Assembly: GCA_023381035.1 (NCBI GenBank)
Contig: JAMCTK010000011.1
Coordinates: 1 to 64,000, forward strand
DNA: 64,000 bases
DNA from: Patescibacteria group bacterium
Lineage (GTDB): Bacteria; Patescibacteria; Microgenomatia; Levybacterales; UBA12049
Direction of reading: 5' to 3'
The notes beneath the pieces are model-generated. The model was given only the letters and a program-made list of their open reading frames with translations. It made no database searches and had not been told where the DNA came from. Position 1 is the first letter of the stretch. Each line of letters begins with the position of its first letter. The position numbers and the translations under genes are program-made. This document shows, piece by piece, positions 63,401 to 64,000 of the stretch.

Positions 63401-63697
63401 GTAGCCAGCATGGTTTTTTGCAAGCAAAATTAAATGGTTATTATCCGCATCAATTCCAGCTTCTTTGTCAAATCGTGATCTTTTGGCCATGTAGATTTCA
63501 CAGCCAATTATCGGTCTTATCCCTTCTTCAATGCACGCTTTGTAAAAATAGATTGCACCATACAAATTGCCATGATCTGTCATAGCAATTGAATTCATCC
63601 CCAGTTCTTTTGCCCGTTTTGCTAAAAGTTTAATTTTTGCTAGTCCGTCTAAAAGTGAGAACTCGGTATGGTTGTGAAGATGTACAAAATCAGCCAT
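60470..63697 (-). CDS. dnaE: DNA polymerase III alpha subunit
   Basis: 1075 residues, the replicative polymerase (DnaE type, no built-in exonuclease of PolC). The N-terminal PHP domain begins VHLHNHTEFSLLDG with its metal-binding histidines. The palm carries the catalytic aspartates in PDIDLDFADNRRDEV near residue 398, and fingers and thumb follow. A helix-hairpin-helix region lies near 790-850, and an OB domain with IKIGGLVETIRK lies near residue 995. Only one base separates it from the upstream GGDEF gene, indicating co-transcription. Confidence 0.97.
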   Translation of the reverse strand: MADFVHLHNHTEFSLLDGLAKIKLLAKRAKELGMNSIAMTDHGNLYGAIYFYKACIEEGIRPIIGCEIYMAKRSRFDKEAGIDADNNHLILLAKNHAGYKNLMKIVSIANLEGYYYKPRVDVDVLKQYSEGLICLSGCVNGFIANPLLENQDQTAIDRAKKLAEIFGPDHFYIELQKHINNQDQDTVNEKLIKLSRDLGLPLVATNDNHYVYKGDADAQETLLCIQTQTTLDQKNRKLTMIGSPDHYVKSGEEMAEMFPQFPEAISNSVKIAKMCNLEIQLGKWIMPIFEVPGGATSSDYIQKKVQEGLITRYGKVTPEIKERTEYELSIILKKGYETYILIVADFVNWAKSQGITVGPGRGSNAGSIVSYALNISDVDPLFFKLPFERFLNPMRPSPPDIDLDFADNRRDEVIQYVTDKYGHDKVAQIITFGTMEARGSVRDTGRAMGMPYSGPDRISKMIPPGWQGHAMTLDKALEQSAELRIAYNTEDQTKKLLDLARKIEGVVRHASVHAAGVVIADKPITEYTPLQKEPNGEKIITQYDMYTVGEDGVGLLKIDFLGLRNLTIIQESLKFIKENRDIAVDFSKIPVDDPKTYELLSSGETTGIFQLESAGMRRYIKELKPTSIFDLQAMVALYRPGPMANIPEFIKRKHNPDLINYPDQRLEDVLKESYGIITFQDDLLLTAIIVAGYSWLEADKLRKAVGKKIQSEMKKQHEKFTDGCVANGMTKKNAEHLWTLFEPFAGYGFGKAHAACYATIAFRTAYLKAHYPPEFMSALLTAESRGASGPIKNEKLAQAVAECKRIGVTVLPPDINKSGSEFSIENGLWVRFGLSAIKNVGNAAISAIISARKKGNFKSLQDFCMRVDLGAVNKKTMESLIKSGAMDKFGNRAKLLMDYSDTVDTTHKTKKNQHEGQESLFGDDDSPVSMSLQRDNSAVKDFSDDEKLAFEKEFLGFYLTSHPQMHNLMAIRDLITHELSQLEEEKEGTRIKIGGLVETIRKTYTKKTNSEMAFVTISDDKGIVTECVVFPKIYDQSRFILTKDAVVLIEGKVDSKNDKPVIIAENITVPRIFSS

Positions 63698-63698
63698 A

Positions 63699-64000
63699 TT
63701 AACTGAAATGAGTGACTAAGTTATTTCCAGGTCCTCCAGCTCTGTATTCTTTTTTAGCAGCATAAGATTTATGGTCAGCATGCTCGAGAGATCCATGGAT
63801 GTCATCCGTGTCTACAACAGCTGCTCCAGCAGATAGACTAATATGATTTTCATTAAGAGCAGGAGCAACTCTTTCCTCCCATAATTTTTTTACTTCTTCA
63901 ATTCCAATTTTTCGAAACAAGAATACAAATTCATCTCCTCCATATCTAGCTACAACATCAGTCTCTCTGATTCTTTCTCTTAATAATGTTGCAGTTTTAA
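63699..64000 (-). CDS. GGDEF-domain protein (diguanylate cyclase), C-terminal part
   Basis: The frame is open from the window's right edge to the TAA at 63701-63699 and gives the last about 99 residues. ETDVVARYGGDEFVFLF contains the intact GGDEF active-site motif, and HISLSAGAAVVD and LEHADHKSYAAKKEYRAGG complete the C-terminal half of the domain. An intact GGDEF suggests synthesis of cyclic di-GMP from two GTP, although no RxxD inhibitory site can be judged. The N-terminus is outside the window. It stops 1 nt before dnaE. Confidence 0.88.
   Translation of the reverse strand, partial: KTATLLRERIRETDVVARYGGDEFVFLFRKIGIEEVKKLWEERVAPALNENHISLSAGAAVVDTDDIHGSLEHADHKSYAAKKEYRAGGPGNNLVTHFS

Overview
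The window is AT-rich, gene-dense bacterial chromosome that looks like a member of the Candidate Phyla Radiation (Patescibacteria), probably the Microgenomates side. That placement is an inference from short, partly divergent core proteins (a reduced FtsQ, a short AtpH), a eukaryote-type IleRS, helical and tryptophan-rich small proteins of CPR type, and many membrane glycosyltransferases. A marker-gene tree would be needed to fix it. No CRISPR array, rRNA or classical insertion sequence was seen.

Layout: 1-7081 (+) is a division and cell wall (dcw) cluster: murA end, a nucleotidyltransferase, mraY, ftsW, murG, an ftsQ-like gene, ftsA, ftsZ. About 7049-15422 is an apparent integrated mobile element: a tyrosine recombinase, a ribbon-helix-helix-like peptide, an XRE regulator, small membrane proteins, a candidate structured RNA and an unrecognised 826-residue protein. 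It is bounded by two copies of the ftsZ 3' end that differ only at third codon positions; a third, more divergent copy lies at 15550-15576. 15584-18242 is a glycosidase and a glycosyltransferase. 18370-21169 holds a secreted protein, FKBP, a barrel-domain protein and an MFS fragment. 21250-27223 is ileS, rodA, rplU, rpmA, parB, lepB. tRNA-Val(CAC) at 27292 and tRNA-Thr(CGT) at 52508 bracket a roughly 24 kb surface-glycan locus of GT2, GT4 and GT-C transferases, a flippase fused to a methyltransferase, and an O-antigen-ligase-like protein. 52647-54111 (-) is pyrE-pyrF. 54445-60434 (-) is the complete F1Fo ATP synthase operon. 60470-64000 (-) is dnaE preceded by a GGDEF-domain gene cut by the window edge.

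Two themes stand out. First, the ftsZ stop codon appears to be the attachment site of an integrative element whose att sequence rebuilds the conserved FtsZ C-terminal peptide (PAFLRQK). Second, promoters are unusually readable: many genes have a -10 box ending 6-10 nt before the start codon and no Shine-Dalgarno site, so leaderless mRNA seems common, and two intergenic regions carry divergent promoters that share one TTGTCAA -35 element.

All calls come from reading the sequence; no database search was run. Residue positions are approximate.
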